A stretch of 64,000 bases of DNA from an uncultured Saprospiraceae bacterium (lineage in GTDB: Bacteria; Bacteroidota; Bacteroidia; Chitinophagales; Saprospiraceae), in contig CALLPI010000016.1 of NCBI GenBank assembly GCA_938015595.1, positions 124,001 through 188,000 on the forward strand, written 5' to 3'. Under the pieces are notes generated by a model. The model was not told the origin of the DNA. It saw only the letters and a list, made by a program, of their open reading frames with translations, and did not search any database. Shown piece by piece: positions 45,162-55,719 of this stretch; position 1 is the first letter of the stretch, and the number at the start of each line of letters is the position of its first letter. The translations under genes and the position numbers were made by a program.

Positions 45162-46034
45162 TCACCCTTTAAGTACGCGGCGCATGGTTTCGCCAATGGC
45201 TGCCGGAGTGCGCACTACGTGAATACCACAGGCTTCCATCACGGCCATTTTGGCCTCTGCCGTATCATCTTTGCCACCAATGATGGCGCCAGCATGGCCC
45301 ATGGTACGGCCTTTGGGGGCAGTTTGGCCGGCTATGAATCCCACAACTGGTTTGGTGCCAAACTCCTTGATGTAGCGGGCTGCATCAGCTTCCATACTGC
45401 CGCCGATTTCGCCGATCATAATGATGCCCTCAGTTTCGGGGTCGTTCATCAGCAATTCTACAGCTTCTTTAGTGGTAGTACCCACGATGGGGTCTCCGCC
45501 AATACCTATGCAGGTGGACTGCCCCAGGCCGGCTTTGGTTACTTGGTCAACGGCTTCATAAGTGAGCGTACCCGAACGCGACACGATGCCAATCGAGCCT
45601 TTGCGATGAATGAAGCCCGGCATGATGCCGCACTTGGCTTCGTCGGGCGTAATGACGCCTGGGCAGTTAGGGCCAATCAGGCGGCAAGATTTATCGCTGA
45701 GATAGGCTTTCACCTTCACCATGTCTTGCACAGGAATGCCCTCCGTGATACAAATGATAACCCTGATACCAGCTTCGGCAGCTTCCATGATAGCATCGGC
45801 AGCAAATGCCGGAGGCACAAAAATAACGGAGGTGTCGGCGCCGGCTTTTTGCACAGCTTCATACACGGAGTTGAACACTGGCCGTTCCAGGTGTGTTTCG
45901 CCGCCTTTGCCAGGCGTGACACCACCTACTACCTGAGTGCCATACTCAATCATCTGGCTGGCGTGGAAAGTGCCTTCCTTGCCAGTGAAACCCTGTACAA
46001 TGACTCTGGAATGCTTGTTGACTAAAACAGACAT
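45162..46034 (-). CDS. sucD: Succinate-CoA ligase (ADP-forming) alpha subunit
   Basis: 290 residues, family length. CoA-binding Rossmann domain ([35 protein letters not shown]), [19 protein letters not shown] and the phospho-His loop [18 protein letters not shown]. It makes succinate with ATP synthesis in the TCA cycle. The beta subunit sucC is not in this window. Downstream of eno and the ftsB-like gene on the same strand. ATG start. Confidence 0.97.
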   Translation of the reverse strand: MSVLVNKHSRVIVQGFTGKEGTFHASQMIEYGTQVVGGVTPGKGGETHLERPVFNSVYEAVQKAGADTSVIFVPPAFAADAIMEAAEAGIRVIICITEGIPVQDMVKVKAYLSDKSCRLIGPNCPGVITPDEAKCGIMPGFIHRKGSIGIVSRSGTLTYEAVDQVTKAGLGQSTCIGIGGDPIVGTTTKEAVELLMNDPETEGIIMIGEIGGSMEADAARYIKEFGTKPVVGFIAGQTAPKGRTMGHAGAIIGGKDDTAEAKMAVMEACGIHVVRTPAAIGETMRRVLKG

Positions 46035-46102
46035 GGATGTTGGTTTGCGTTTTGTGGAACAAATTGAGCCCGGCCTTCCTGGGGTCAGGCTACTGGCTTT
46101 TT

Positions 46103-46414
46103 TTACTCTTCTTCTACAATGATAAACACATCTTCGTCCGGGCGCTTCATCTTGTAGTGTTCACGGGCAAAGCGCTCCTTATTTTGCTCAAATGCAGCGC
46201 GATCGGCTTCGGCTTCTTCAATTTTTTGCTGGTAGAATTTCTTGTCTCGCTCCAGGCGATTGACCGTGCGCTGCAGGCGAATCTGCGTGATGGGGTCGTG
46301 CTTGTCCAGGAATACCAGGATAAAGAAGAAGACTACCAGGATGAGAAAGTATTTGTTGCGTAGCGGCGCCGGCAGCAGGTTCATCAACGATTGAAATAAG
46401 CTATTAGAAGCCAT
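46103..46414 (-). CDS. Septum formation initiator FtsB/DivIC family protein
   Basis: 103 residues: one membrane helix ([16 protein letters not shown]) followed by a coiled coil ([37 protein letters not shown]) and the conserved [18 protein letters not shown] end. FtsB/DivIC-type proteins bind FtsL and FtsQ at the division septum. It lies 12 bases after eno in the same direction, the usual eno-ftsB pairing. Confidence 0.88.
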   Translation of the reverse strand: MASNSLFQSLMNLLPAPLRNKYFLILVVFFFILVFLDKHDPITQIRLQRTVNRLERDKKFYQQKIEEAEADRAAFEQNKERFAREHYKMKRPDEDVFIIVEEE

Positions 46415-46426
46415 AGCATTCCGTTT

Positions 46427-47800
<1,374 letters not shown>

Positions 47801-48904
47801 TTAATTTTGCATTAAGCTGACAAAATCGTCAAAAAGATAGCGCGCATCGTGTGGACCAGGCGAGGCTTCAGGGTGGTACTGCACCGAGAATGCTCGCTTG
47901 CCGCGTACGCGCAACCCTTCAATGCTACCATCGTTGAGGTTGATATGGGTCACTTCGACGCGGTCGGCGGCAGCGGCTATAGCATCTTTGCTCACACCGA
48001 AGCCGTGGTTTTGGCTAGTGATTTCGCAACGGCCGGTGAGCAGGTTTTTCACTGGGTGGTTGATGCCCCGATGGCCGTGGTGCATCTTGTGGGTAGGAAT
48101 GTCCAGGGCCAGTGCCAACAACTGATGCCCCAGACAGATGCCAAACAGGGGCGCATTCTCCGCCAGAATAGCTTTAGCAGTTTGGATAGCGTAGTGCATG
48201 GAGGCGGGGTCGCCAGGGCCATTGGAAAGGAAGTAGCCGTGTGGGTTCCAGGTTTTGACGGTGTCCAGCGGTGTTTGGGCAGGGAATACTTGCAGATAGC
48301 AGCCTCGCTCAGTGAGGCATTGCAGTATATTGCGCTTAACCCCGTAATCATATACCGCTACACGAAACGGCGCATCGGGCTGGCCTACAAAGTAGGGCTC
48401 GCGCGTACTCACAGCCGAGGCCAACTCCAGCCCTTCCATGCTGGGCACGTCGGCCAGGCGCTGGTGCAGGGCTTCTACGTCCAGTATTTCGGAGGATATG
48501 ATGGCATTCATGGCGCCCCGATGGCGTATATGTCGCACAATAGCGCGGGTATCTACCTCAGAGATAGCTACCATGCCTTCTGCTTCAAAGTATTCCTGGA
48601 TAGACTGGTCAGCAGCGTGGCGAGAGTAAGGCACAGTGAAGTTCTTGCAGATCAGGCCGGCAATCTTCATGCGGTCTGATTCCACTTCGGAGGCTTTGAT
48701 GCCGTAGTTGCCGATGTGGGCGTTGGTAGTCACTAGCAGTTGGCCGTAGTAGGAAGGGTCAGTAAAGATTTCCTGGTAGCCGGTCATACCGGTATTGAAG
48801 CAGATTTCCCCCGTGGTTGTGCCTATGGCACCTGCCGCTTTGCCGTGAAACACCGTGCCATCTTCCAGCAGCAATATGGCAGGTTCATACGTGGACTCTT
48901 GCAT
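47801..48904 (-). CDS. carA: Carbamoyl-phosphate synthase small subunit
   Basis: 367 residues from ATG 48904 (a TTG at 48949 lies inside the promoter box and is unlikely). Class I glutamine amidotransferase: nucleophile Cys in GICLGHQLLAL, the His and Glu in VQYHPEASPGPHD, and the N-terminal CarA domain (FNTGMTGYQEIFTDPSYYGQ). It supplies ammonia from glutamine to CarB for pyrimidines and arginine. carB is not in the window. Confidence 0.95.
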   Translation of the reverse strand: MQESTYEPAILLLEDGTVFHGKAAGAIGTTTGEICFNTGMTGYQEIFTDPSYYGQLLVTTNAHIGNYGIKASEVESDRMKIAGLICKNFTVPYSRHAADQSIQEYFEAEGMVAISEVDTRAIVRHIRHRGAMNAIISSEILDVEALHQRLADVPSMEGLELASAVSTREPYFVGQPDAPFRVAVYDYGVKRNILQCLTERGCYLQVFPAQTPLDTVKTWNPHGYFLSNGPGDPASMHYAIQTAKAILAENAPLFGICLGHQLLALALDIPTHKMHHGHRGINHPVKNLLTGRCEITSQNHGFGVSKDAIAAAADRVEVTHINLNDGSIEGLRVRGKRAFSVQYHPEASPGPHDARYLFDDFVSLMQN

Positions 48905-48947
48905 GTCGGTTGACCAACTTTTTATCTTTGCTTTCAAAATTGGCTGC

Positions 48948-48979
48948 AAAGGTAGGCAATTTCTCCAGAATACCTACAA
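48948..48979 (-). promoter_or_regulatory. Promoter of carA (TTG-N21-TACCTTTG)
   Basis: Minus strand: TTG at 48979-48977, 21-base spacer and TACCTTTG at 48955-48948. It overlaps the 3' end of the upstream TonB-receptor gene, which ends at 48974, and sets the start of carA at 48904. Confidence 0.6.
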
Positions 48980-51289
48980 TTTCCAGTCCATTCGCAACAG
49001 TAGGTTTCGGGGCGCTTCCATCAGGCCGGGCCGGATGGTATAGTCCTCATTGAAGATGTTGTTGAACAACAGAGAAATCTTAATGCCGTTGGTCACACGG
49101 TAGCTGCAGCGCAGATTATGCACGATGTAGCCGTTGTTATCTTTCTCGCGGTAGGCTCCCAAGCCGTTGACAATGGCGATAAAGATGAAATCAATGGCCT
49201 CCATGTGGCTGGCATAAAAGGTCTCGATGCCGAAGCTGAAGCGTTTCACTTCGGTTTCTATGTCCATTTTAAAGGTGCGGCGTGAGCGGTATTTGAGCAC
49301 GTTTTCTTCTTTGTAGGAGGAGTTGTTGTAGTTGAGCTGGCCTTGCGTGGGTTGCATACCGGGTTCCGTGGGGCGAGGTTCCCAGTCGAGGAAGCGGGGA
49401 TCTATCCAGGTGTAGCCAGTCAGCACACTGGTGGGAATGCCAAAGAGCTTGCCGCGCCCTACCAGCGTAATTTCTGCGCCTTTGATGTCGGTGTCGCCGA
49501 TATTCACAGAGCTAAAGCCGAAGCCCACGAGGTTGAACTCGAGCATATCCTGGAATCTAGAATAAAAGCCTGCCACGTCAATAAACCCTTCAAAGCCAGA
49601 GGCTCGGAACCCTTGCTTGATACCCAACTCGGCACTCCAGCCAGTCTCAGAAGTGGAGAAAGGATTGGGCAGTACAAAAAAGCCGGCGTTGGTAAAGATG
49701 TAGCGCTCGGCCACTGTAGGATAGCGATAGCCCTGCCCCCAGGAGGCGCGCAAAAACATACCTTTATTGACCTGGTAGTTGAGGCCAGCCCTGAACACTG
49801 GCTTGGATTCTTCTTCTTTAGACGGCTCTACCACGCCAAGTAGGTAGCGGAAGCCGGGGTTGCGCAGCACATTATTTTCATAGCGGAAGCCAAACGAGGC
49901 ATTGAGGCGTTCGCCAAATTTTTTATCGAACTGAAGATAGCCAGCCAGATTGCGCGACGAAAAAGTGGTATCGCCGTACAGGGCTGCCGTCACGCTGCTC
50001 CATGTGCCCACCAGGCCGGTAGTCATCACCATTTGCAGGTTGGGAAACTTTCGCTGAAACTGGTATTCGCTGTAGATTACATAAGACTTGTTGGACTGAT
50101 CGGAGCCGCTGGTCACCATATTATTATTATCTACCGAGAAATAGCGCCCCAGGTAGCGATGCCGGTTGCCTTTGTTGTCAAAATAGGTAAGGTAGGGGTC
50201 TATATTGAAGCGGAAGCGCTCGCGGGTACTGATGGTGGTAGGGGCCCCCTCAAAGCGGCGATTTTCGGAGAGCCAGTAGAAGAAGGAGCCGGTTCTGCCT
50301 TTGTTGAAGTTGCCGTTGATACCGGCCGAAAGTTGGTCGGTAAAGCGATAGCGGGTAGAGAAATTGAACCGTGCGTACTCGTTGTAGGTGTCTTTATTGT
50401 GGCTTTGTTCGTTTTGATAAAAACCGCCTAACACCAGGTCAAACTTGTTGAACTTTTGTCGGTGATATATATTGGCGCCGATGACATGGGGGGTGGGGAG
50501 GCTGTCCACGCCCCACCACTTTAGCGAGTCGGCCTTGGGCGAAAATACGGCATTGCCCCAAAGTGCGCCGCCAGTTTCAGGCTTAGCGCGCGCAAAAGCC
50601 GTGCGCACATTGATAATACCATTGAGTGCAGAGGAGCCATACAGTGCTGAAGCAGCGCCCTTGAGCACTTCAATTTGCTCAATATTTTCTACGGGCACAT
50701 CGCTCCAGTTGGGGTAGCCGGCATCGGCCTGAAGTATGGGTATATCGTCCACCAGGAGCAGCACGCGGCTGCCAGCTCCCTGAGAGAACCCCGACCCGCC
50801 TCGGATGTTGGCCTGGCCGTCAATGATGGTCACGCCGGGTATTTTTTCCAAGGCTCTGTCAATGGACACCTTGCCGGTGTTGTTGATAAGGCTGGGCTTG
50901 AGCACTTCAATGGAGACGGTTTCTTCGCTGATGGGTCGGGCAAACTTGCCACTGACCACAGTGGCGGTTTTCAGTACGCTCGTTTCGATATCCAAGGCAA
51001 AATCCAGGTTGCGCGTTTCACCAGCATCAAGGATGACTTGCTGGGAAACAGACTGATAGCCTACAAAACTAACGCTGAGCTTGTAGCTACCGGGGGCTAC
51101 AGATAGGCTGTACACACCGTCGGCGTCGGTCACGGTACCGCCGATCCCTATGCTGACATTAGCTCCGGGCAGGGGTTCTTTGCTTTCTTTGTCAAAAATT
51201 TTCCCTTGGAGCAGGGCGTTTTGGGCTTGCAGCCCCAACTGCACAAGAAGCACTGAGACGAAGCATGCAAGGCGAAGGAATTTGCTCAT
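48974..51289 (-). CDS. TonB-dependent outer-membrane receptor
   Basis: 771 residues from ATG 51289. Signal peptide (ending LGLQAQ), a carboxypeptidase-like regulatory domain (ALLQGKIFDKESKEPLPGANVSIGIGGTVTDADGVYSL), a plug domain with IRGGSGFSQGAGSRVLLLVDDIPI and a 22-strand barrel ending RNLLLRMDWKL. It takes up a large ligand such as a siderophore, cobalamin or an oligosaccharide. No SusD, TonB or ABC gene is adjacent, so the ligand is unknown. Confidence 0.93.
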   Translation of the reverse strand: MSKFLRLACFVSVLLVQLGLQAQNALLQGKIFDKESKEPLPGANVSIGIGGTVTDADGVYSLSVAPGSYKLSVSFVGYQSVSQQVILDAGETRNLDFALDIETSVLKTATVVSGKFARPISEETVSIEVLKPSLINNTGKVSIDRALEKIPGVTIIDGQANIRGGSGFSQGAGSRVLLLVDDIPILQADAGYPNWSDVPVENIEQIEVLKGAASALYGSSALNGIINVRTAFARAKPETGGALWGNAVFSPKADSLKWWGVDSLPTPHVIGANIYHRQKFNKFDLVLGGFYQNEQSHNKDTYNEYARFNFSTRYRFTDQLSAGINGNFNKGRTGSFFYWLSENRRFEGAPTTISTRERFRFNIDPYLTYFDNKGNRHRYLGRYFSVDNNNMVTSGSDQSNKSYVIYSEYQFQRKFPNLQMVMTTGLVGTWSSVTAALYGDTTFSSRNLAGYLQFDKKFGERLNASFGFRYENNVLRNPGFRYLLGVVEPSKEEESKPVFRAGLNYQVNKGMFLRASWGQGYRYPTVAERYIFTNAGFFVLPNPFSTSETGWSAELGIKQGFRASGFEGFIDVAGFYSRFQDMLEFNLVGFGFSSVNIGDTDIKGAEITLVGRGKLFGIPTSVLTGYTWIDPRFLDWEPRPTEPGMQPTQGQLNYNNSSYKEENVLKYRSRRTFKMDIETEVKRFSFGIETFYASHMEAIDFIFIAIVNGLGAYREKDNNGYIVHNLRCSYRVTNGIKISLLFNNIFNEDYTIRPGLMEAPRNLLLRMDWKL

Positions 51290-51465
51290 AAAGGATTGTT
51301 TGATAGTCAGATAGAAAAATAAGACTATGTTTAAAGGAGCAAAAACAGAAAGCAAAATTACGCCAACCTATTGAAAAAAATAAAAATTTTTCGCCAGTAA
51401 GGCGCCAGTACTTAGCCGATATTTGTCATCTTTGTTTATATCAATGCGATCTTTTGAGCTATCAC

Positions 51466-52302
51466 ATGCAAAACCAAAACATTATGAGTCAAAGGTTTTT
51501 ACTCGTCTCTTGCCTGATCCTGTCTTTTTGGGCACAGTTGAGTGCCCAAAATTGTACGCCTATTACACCTTTTCCCGATTCAGCTATTGCTATTCCGCCC
51601 TCTTGGTCGCCAGATCGTCCGTTGGGAGGCATTCAGGATACAGCCTGTATCGGGCAGTTCTTCCAGTTTACGTTGAGTATCAAATGCCCCGGTACAATTC
51701 CTACTTTGCCCGGAGTGCAGGTCAACTCCATAGCTATACCAGCCAACAACGGCATAGCCAACCTGCCGGCAGGGCTTTCGTACGTGTGTGAGCCGCCCAA
51801 CTGTGTATTCCCCCGCGATTCAGTACGCTGTATTCGCGTGTTTGGCACGCCCACTAACCCCAATGACGTAGGACAAAAAGATCTCACTCTCTCACTGACT
51901 ATCAATACCACCTTCGGGCAGCTTACCAACATTCCTTACCCTAACCCAGCTCTGGACCCAGGCGGCCATTATTATCTGCACGTCAAGCCCGCCGGCTCCA
52001 GCGGCTGCCAGCCGAGTTCCAGCCGGGAGGCATATTCGCCCATCCTCTCTATGGGTAGCTTTCCAAACCCCACTACTGGCCTGACGCAAATACTGTTGCA
52101 ATCTGCAGCGTCAGGGTGGTTTGATTTCCGCATCACCGACCTGAGCGGTAAGTTGGTACACCGACGCCGCGTGCAAGTACTTGAAGGCGAAAACCAAATC
52201 AACTTCGACGCCAGCGACCTACCTGCAGGTATGTACCTGTACTCCCTCAGCAACGGCGCCGGGGCAGTTATGACAGAAAAGTTGGTGATTGGCCAGAGAT
52301 GA
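51466..52302 (+). CDS. Secreted protein with T9SS type A sorting domain
   Basis: 278 residues from ATG 51466 (alternative ATG 51484, which puts the signal peptide MSQRFLLVSCLILSFWAQLS right at the start). The middle part is Pro- and Cys-rich without a known domain. The last 75 residues (GSFPNPTTGLTQILLQSAASG...FRITDLSGKLV...GMYLYSLSNGAGAVMTEKLVIGQ) are a type A T9SS sorting domain. Function unknown; secreted or cell-surface. Confidence 0.82.
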   Translation: MQNQNIMSQRFLLVSCLILSFWAQLSAQNCTPITPFPDSAIAIPPSWSPDRPLGGIQDTACIGQFFQFTLSIKCPGTIPTLPGVQVNSIAIPANNGIANLPAGLSYVCEPPNCVFPRDSVRCIRVFGTPTNPNDVGQKDLTLSLTINTTFGQLTNIPYPNPALDPGGHYYLHVKPAGSSGCQPSSSREAYSPILSMGSFPNPTTGLTQILLQSAASGWFDFRITDLSGKLVHRRRVQVLEGENQINFDASDLPAGMYLYSLSNGAGAVMTEKLVIGQR

Positions 52303-52307
52303 GCCAA

Positions 52308-52353
52308 AATCAAGAGAAGAGGCCAGTGCAAAGTTGAGCCTCTTTTCTTGATT
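52308..52353. terminator. Bidirectional terminator between convergent genes
   Basis: A 16-bp stem with one G-T pair (arms 52308-52323 and 52338-52353, loop of 14 bases). It separates the T9SS protein gene (+) from pyrC (-). Confidence 0.75.
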
Positions 52354-52414
52354 GCCATGTGCACTTGCGCCCCTGCTCTCTTGTTTCAAGCAGGGGCATG
52401 CCATAGCCTACCTC

Positions 52415-53755
52415 TCACCCTTCTGGGCTAAACTCCAGCCGCTTGCCTGCGGTATGCCCCTCAAACTGCCCTTTGTGCCAAGCCACCTGACCACTGACGA
52501 TAGTAGTTTCTACCAAGCCTTTGAACACACAGCCTACGAGCGGGCTCCAGCCGCACTTGTAGTGTAGGCTCTCCGGCGTGACAGTGAAGAGCTGCTCCGC
52601 ATCTATGATAACCACGTCGGCCCAGTAGCCTTCGTCCAGGAAGCCGCGGCGGTCTATGCGGAAACAGATGGCCGGTGCATGGCACATTTTTTCTACAATG
52701 CGCTCCAGAGAAATAAGGCCTTTGTGATAAAAAGATAGCATAATCTGAAGGGCATGTTGCACTAGGGGTACACCGGAGGGCGCTCCGAAGTAGGAGTTTT
52801 GCTTTTCGTTCCAGGTATGAGGGGCGTGGTCGGTGGCGATGATGTCCAGGTAGTCGTCCAGTAGGGCGCTGAGCAGGGCCTGGCGGTGGCGGGGCGCCTT
52901 GATTGCGGGGTTGCACTTGATTTGCGCGCCCAGCTTGGCGTAGTCATCACTGCTAAAATATAAATGATGTACGCACACCTCAGCGGTAATGTGTTTCCGC
53001 TCCAGGGGTATGTCGTTGCGAAACAGAGCCAGCTCTTCTTCCGTACTGATGTGCAGCACGTGCAAGCGGGTGTGGTATTGTCTGGCTAGTTGCACGGCCA
53101 GGGCAGACGACTTGAGGCAGGCCTCTACACTGCGAATGCAGGGATGCTCGGACATGGGCACGGCCTCGCCGAAGCGCTGGCGCCACAGGCGTTCGTTGTT
53201 TTTTACGATGGCTTCATCTTCGCAGTGGGTGGCTATGAGTAACGGCACCTTGGCAAAGAGCGCTTCCAGCGTGGCAGGGTCATCTACCAGCATATTGCCG
53301 GTGCTAGAGCCCATAAAAATTTTTACGCCACACACCCGGCGCCCGTCGGTGCGCAGCACCTCGTCGAGGTTGTCGTTGGAAGCGCCCATGAAGAAGGAGT
53401 AGTTGGCTGCCGATTTTTGTGCTGCTGCTGCGTATTTTTCCTCCAGAAGCGCTTGCGTAAGCGCAGGCGGCTTGGTATTGGGCATCTCCATGTAAGAAGT
53501 GACACCGCCGGCCACTGCCGCGCGCGATTCGGTGTAGAGGTCGGCTTTGTGGGTGAGGCCTGGTTCGCGGAAGTGTACCTGGTCATCAATGAGGCCAGGC
53601 ATAACGTACTTGCCTTCGGCATTGATTTCCCGATCAGCAAGGACGTCAATGATGCCTCCTGCGCGCTCGATGAACCCATGGCGAATATACAGGTCGCCGT
53701 GCTGGATGCACCCGCGATTGACTAGCATACCGTTTTTGATAAGTATGGACGACAT
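52415..53755 (-). CDS. pyrC: Dihydroorotase (class I, Bacteroidota type)
   Basis: 446 residues from ATG 53755. An amidohydrolase with DDQVHFREPGLTHKADL, the Lys of GVKIFMGSS, THCEDE, HVLHIST and the IATDHAPHT metal/base motif. It closes carbamoyl-aspartate to dihydroorotate. The first metal-binding His of the HxH motif reads Gln (DQVH); related Bacteroidota proteins appear to share this. The frame continues upstream to 53902 but the promoter box at 53774-53781 excludes it. Divergent from the membrane protein at 53795. Confidence 0.92.
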   Translation of the reverse strand: MSSILIKNGMLVNRGCIQHGDLYIRHGFIERAGGIIDVLADREINAEGKYVMPGLIDDQVHFREPGLTHKADLYTESRAAVAGGVTSYMEMPNTKPPALTQALLEEKYAAAAQKSAANYSFFMGASNDNLDEVLRTDGRRVCGVKIFMGSSTGNMLVDDPATLEALFAKVPLLIATHCEDEAIVKNNERLWRQRFGEAVPMSEHPCIRSVEACLKSSALAVQLARQYHTRLHVLHISTEEELALFRNDIPLERKHITAEVCVHHLYFSSDDYAKLGAQIKCNPAIKAPRHRQALLSALLDDYLDIIATDHAPHTWNEKQNSYFGAPSGVPLVQHALQIMLSFYHKGLISLERIVEKMCHAPAICFRIDRRGFLDEGYWADVVIIDAEQLFTVTPESLHYKCGWSPLVGCVFKGLVETTIVSGQVAWHKGQFEGHTAGKRLEFSPEG

Positions 53756-53773
53756 AAAGATGAGGATTTGGGT

Positions 53774-53781
53774 CAAAAGTA
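53774..53781 (-). promoter_or_regulatory. Candidate -7 promoter element (TACTTTTG) for pyrC
   Basis: A TAnnTTTG match on the minus strand, giving a leader of only about 12 bases before the pyrC ATG. The divergent gene starts 14 bases beyond it. Confidence 0.5.
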
Positions 53782-53794
53782 GGAAATTCGCCCG

Positions 53795-55501
53795 ATGACA
53801 GGCCTGTTTCATCTGCTGAGAGCACATGCCGGAGCACTGCTTGCAGTGGCAACCGGGGTATATGCGCTGGGCTTCAGTGCGTGGTACTGGCTGCACGACC
53901 ATGCCAGCCTGGCATCGTGGTACTTACGTCTTGATACCTGCCTGTACAGGCAAGCGGAGTGGCCGCAACTGTTTTTCACTCCAGGGGTGAAAGCCCAGGG
54001 CAACGGCTTTTGTGCAGTAGCCTTCCTTGTGGGTATTGGACTGCTGGGCTACGCCTGGAAGGAAATTTGGCGCAAGCGCCCGGTACTTTCAATGGCTTTG
54101 CTCAGCCCTGCCAACGATGCATACTCCTGGCATATGCCGATAGGGCTGGTTGCAGCGGGTATGGCCTTGTGGGCATTCAGCTATTGGCATACGTGCCCGG
54201 CATACGACGAAATTTTTTCTGCTGTGCACGGCGCCGGCGCGCACCCCTTTCAGGCGATGTCATACTACATGCTACCCAACAATCACCTGCTTTTTAATAC
54301 CTTGAACAGCCTCTTGCCCTGGACAGACGACAAGGTCACGAGCGGCCGCCTTTGGTCATTGGCGGCCTTTCTGGCCACTCAGCAGTTGATGTGGGCTATA
54401 CTTCGGCGCTGCCTGCCTCAGGATGTAGCCCTGAATCTGACGCTGTTGCTCTCGGCGGCTTTCCCTACCCTGGGCTTTGCCTCCCAAGCGCGGGGCTACA
54501 GCATGATGCTGCTAGCCGGCTGGGCTTTGTGCTGGGCTTTGTTTCGATATATAGCAACGGAGCACCCCCGCTATGGGCGCATGTGGGTAGCTGCTACTAC
54601 AGCCGGCTACGCCACAGTGCCAGTGTTTCTGTATTTTCACCTAGCTTTGAGCGTCTGGGCACTATGGGGAGCTTGGCGGCAACGCAGATGGCTGCCGGCC
54701 TTCTGGCGATACCAACTTTTGGCAGCTGGTTTTACCTTTCTGTTTTACCTACCAGCACTGTGTTTTTCAGGATGGGAGGCGCTGGCAGCCAACAAATACG
54801 TGCGCCCGGAAGGGGTGTCGTGGATGCAGTTTGGCAGTCAGTTGGCAGCTCTGGTACCATTTTTCATGGACTATGGCTTCGGAGGTTTATTGGCACATCA
54901 CAAAATTGGGCTGGCTGTCGTCTATCTGGCGCCGTTGGCATTGTGGTGTTCCCGAAACAGATTGCATCGCGCCGTAGCCTGGTTTTACCTGAGTTTGTGG
55001 AGCTGTGCTTTTGCCGTGGTATGGGGTATGAAGAAGATGCCATTCACGCGCAACCTGGTCATTCAGTACAGCATGGCGCTGGCGGTGATGGGGTATGCCT
55101 TGTTTGCACTCTTACAAAAGTTGTGGCCGAGACGTTGTGCAGTGGCCAAGTGGATATTTCACATAACAATGCTGTGCGGCCTGGCGTGGTTTCTACACAA
55201 ATTTCCACAAATAGCCGGTGAACAACTTTACTTCAACCCGGCTAACCAACTGTATGCACAGCACTGCCAGGATGTAGCCCAACTGCCCCAAAACACACCC
55301 ATAACCTTTAGCGATGAATGCTTCTATTGGTACTATCTGTACCAAAAAGCCGGAGGCCAAGCTCGCCGCTGCCCCCAAGGCGATGAGTACTGGTGGGTAA
55401 CACGCGCCTACGAACCGCCACCTGACAGCACTTCAGGGGCTTTTGAGTTGGCCTTCCTCTCGCAAATGGAAGACTATGTGGTGTGGAAAAGGCGGGAATG
55501 A
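53795..55501 (+). CDS. Multi-pass membrane protein, possible GT-C-fold glycosyltransferase
   Basis: 568 residues, about eleven to twelve membrane helices and a soluble C-terminal part of about 95 residues. The region PAYDEIFSAVHGAGAHPFQAMSYYMLPNNHLLFNTLNSLLPW has acidic residues and an NHxLF motif at the first loop like GT39/PMT- or ArnT-type enzymes, which transfer sugars from lipid carriers; this is a weak resemblance. ATG at 53795, only 14 bases from the promoter of pyrC. It may share the intergenic region as a bidirectional promoter. Confidence 0.6.
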   Translation: MTGLFHLLRAHAGALLAVATGVYALGFSAWYWLHDHASLASWYLRLDTCLYRQAEWPQLFFTPGVKAQGNGFCAVAFLVGIGLLGYAWKEIWRKRPVLSMALLSPANDAYSWHMPIGLVAAGMALWAFSYWHTCPAYDEIFSAVHGAGAHPFQAMSYYMLPNNHLLFNTLNSLLPWTDDKVTSGRLWSLAAFLATQQLMWAILRRCLPQDVALNLTLLLSAAFPTLGFASQARGYSMMLLAGWALCWALFRYIATEHPRYGRMWVAATTAGYATVPVFLYFHLALSVWALWGAWRQRRWLPAFWRYQLLAAGFTFLFYLPALCFSGWEALAANKYVRPEGVSWMQFGSQLAALVPFFMDYGFGGLLAHHKIGLAVVYLAPLALWCSRNRLHRAVAWFYLSLWSCAFAVVWGMKKMPFTRNLVIQYSMALAVMGYALFALLQKLWPRRCAVAKWIFHITMLCGLAWFLHKFPQIAGEQLYFNPANQLYAQHCQDVAQLPQNTPITFSDECFYWYYLYQKAGGQARRCPQGDEYWWVTRAYEPPPDSTSGAFELAFLSQMEDYVVWKRRE

Positions 55502-55573
55502 GGGTACCGCAGCACAAGCAGCCGTCACATACAAAAAAATCGAGGATATAGTTTCAAATTTCAAATAATGGCC

Positions 55574-55581
55574 GTACCTTT
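55574..55581 (+). promoter_or_regulatory. Candidate -7 promoter element (TACCTTTG) for the pyrD leader
   Basis: A TAnnTTTG match in the gap after the membrane protein gene; only a weak -33 (TTTC at 55552-55555). Transcription would start near 55588, about 130 bases before the pyrD start codon. Confidence 0.5.
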
Positions 55582-55587
55582 GCAACA

Positions 55588-55719
55588 TCCCCTAAAAACC
55601 ATACCGCTTTTGCTTTTTTGTTGAGTCAAGTACACATTCACTGTGTCAAAGATAGTTTTTGGGATTATGATTTCGGCCGGCCGTGACTTTACAAGCGACC
55701 GGCTTTTTTATTTTCGCTC
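55588..55719 (+). promoter_or_regulatory. pyrD leader with two stems, candidate attenuator
   Basis: The predicted transcript begins near 55588. CCC-U-AAAAAC (55589-55598) can pair with GTTTTTGGG (55655-55663) leaving one bulged U, and a GC-rich stem GCCGG/CCGGC (55676-55680 with 55699-55703) extended by CG/CG across one mismatch is followed by a T-run, just before the pyrD ATG at 55720. Confidence 0.45.
55676..55710 (+). terminator. Terminator-like hairpin seven bases or more before pyrD
   Basis: GC-rich hairpin with a 12-base loop and a tail of TTTTTTA. As an ordinary terminator for the preceding gene it would be unusually close to the next start codon. Confidence 0.6.

Noticed and set aside
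45153-46025. 290-residue plus-strand open frame opposite sucD
   Set aside because: Composition is the mirror of the GC-rich sucD codons; no family similarity, whereas sucD is complete with the phospho-His loop.
55588-55713. The pyrD leader as a 6S RNA or SRP RNA
   Set aside because: No long rod-like structure with a central bubble and no SRP GGAA-type loop was found. A different small RNA is still possible and is stated in the finding.
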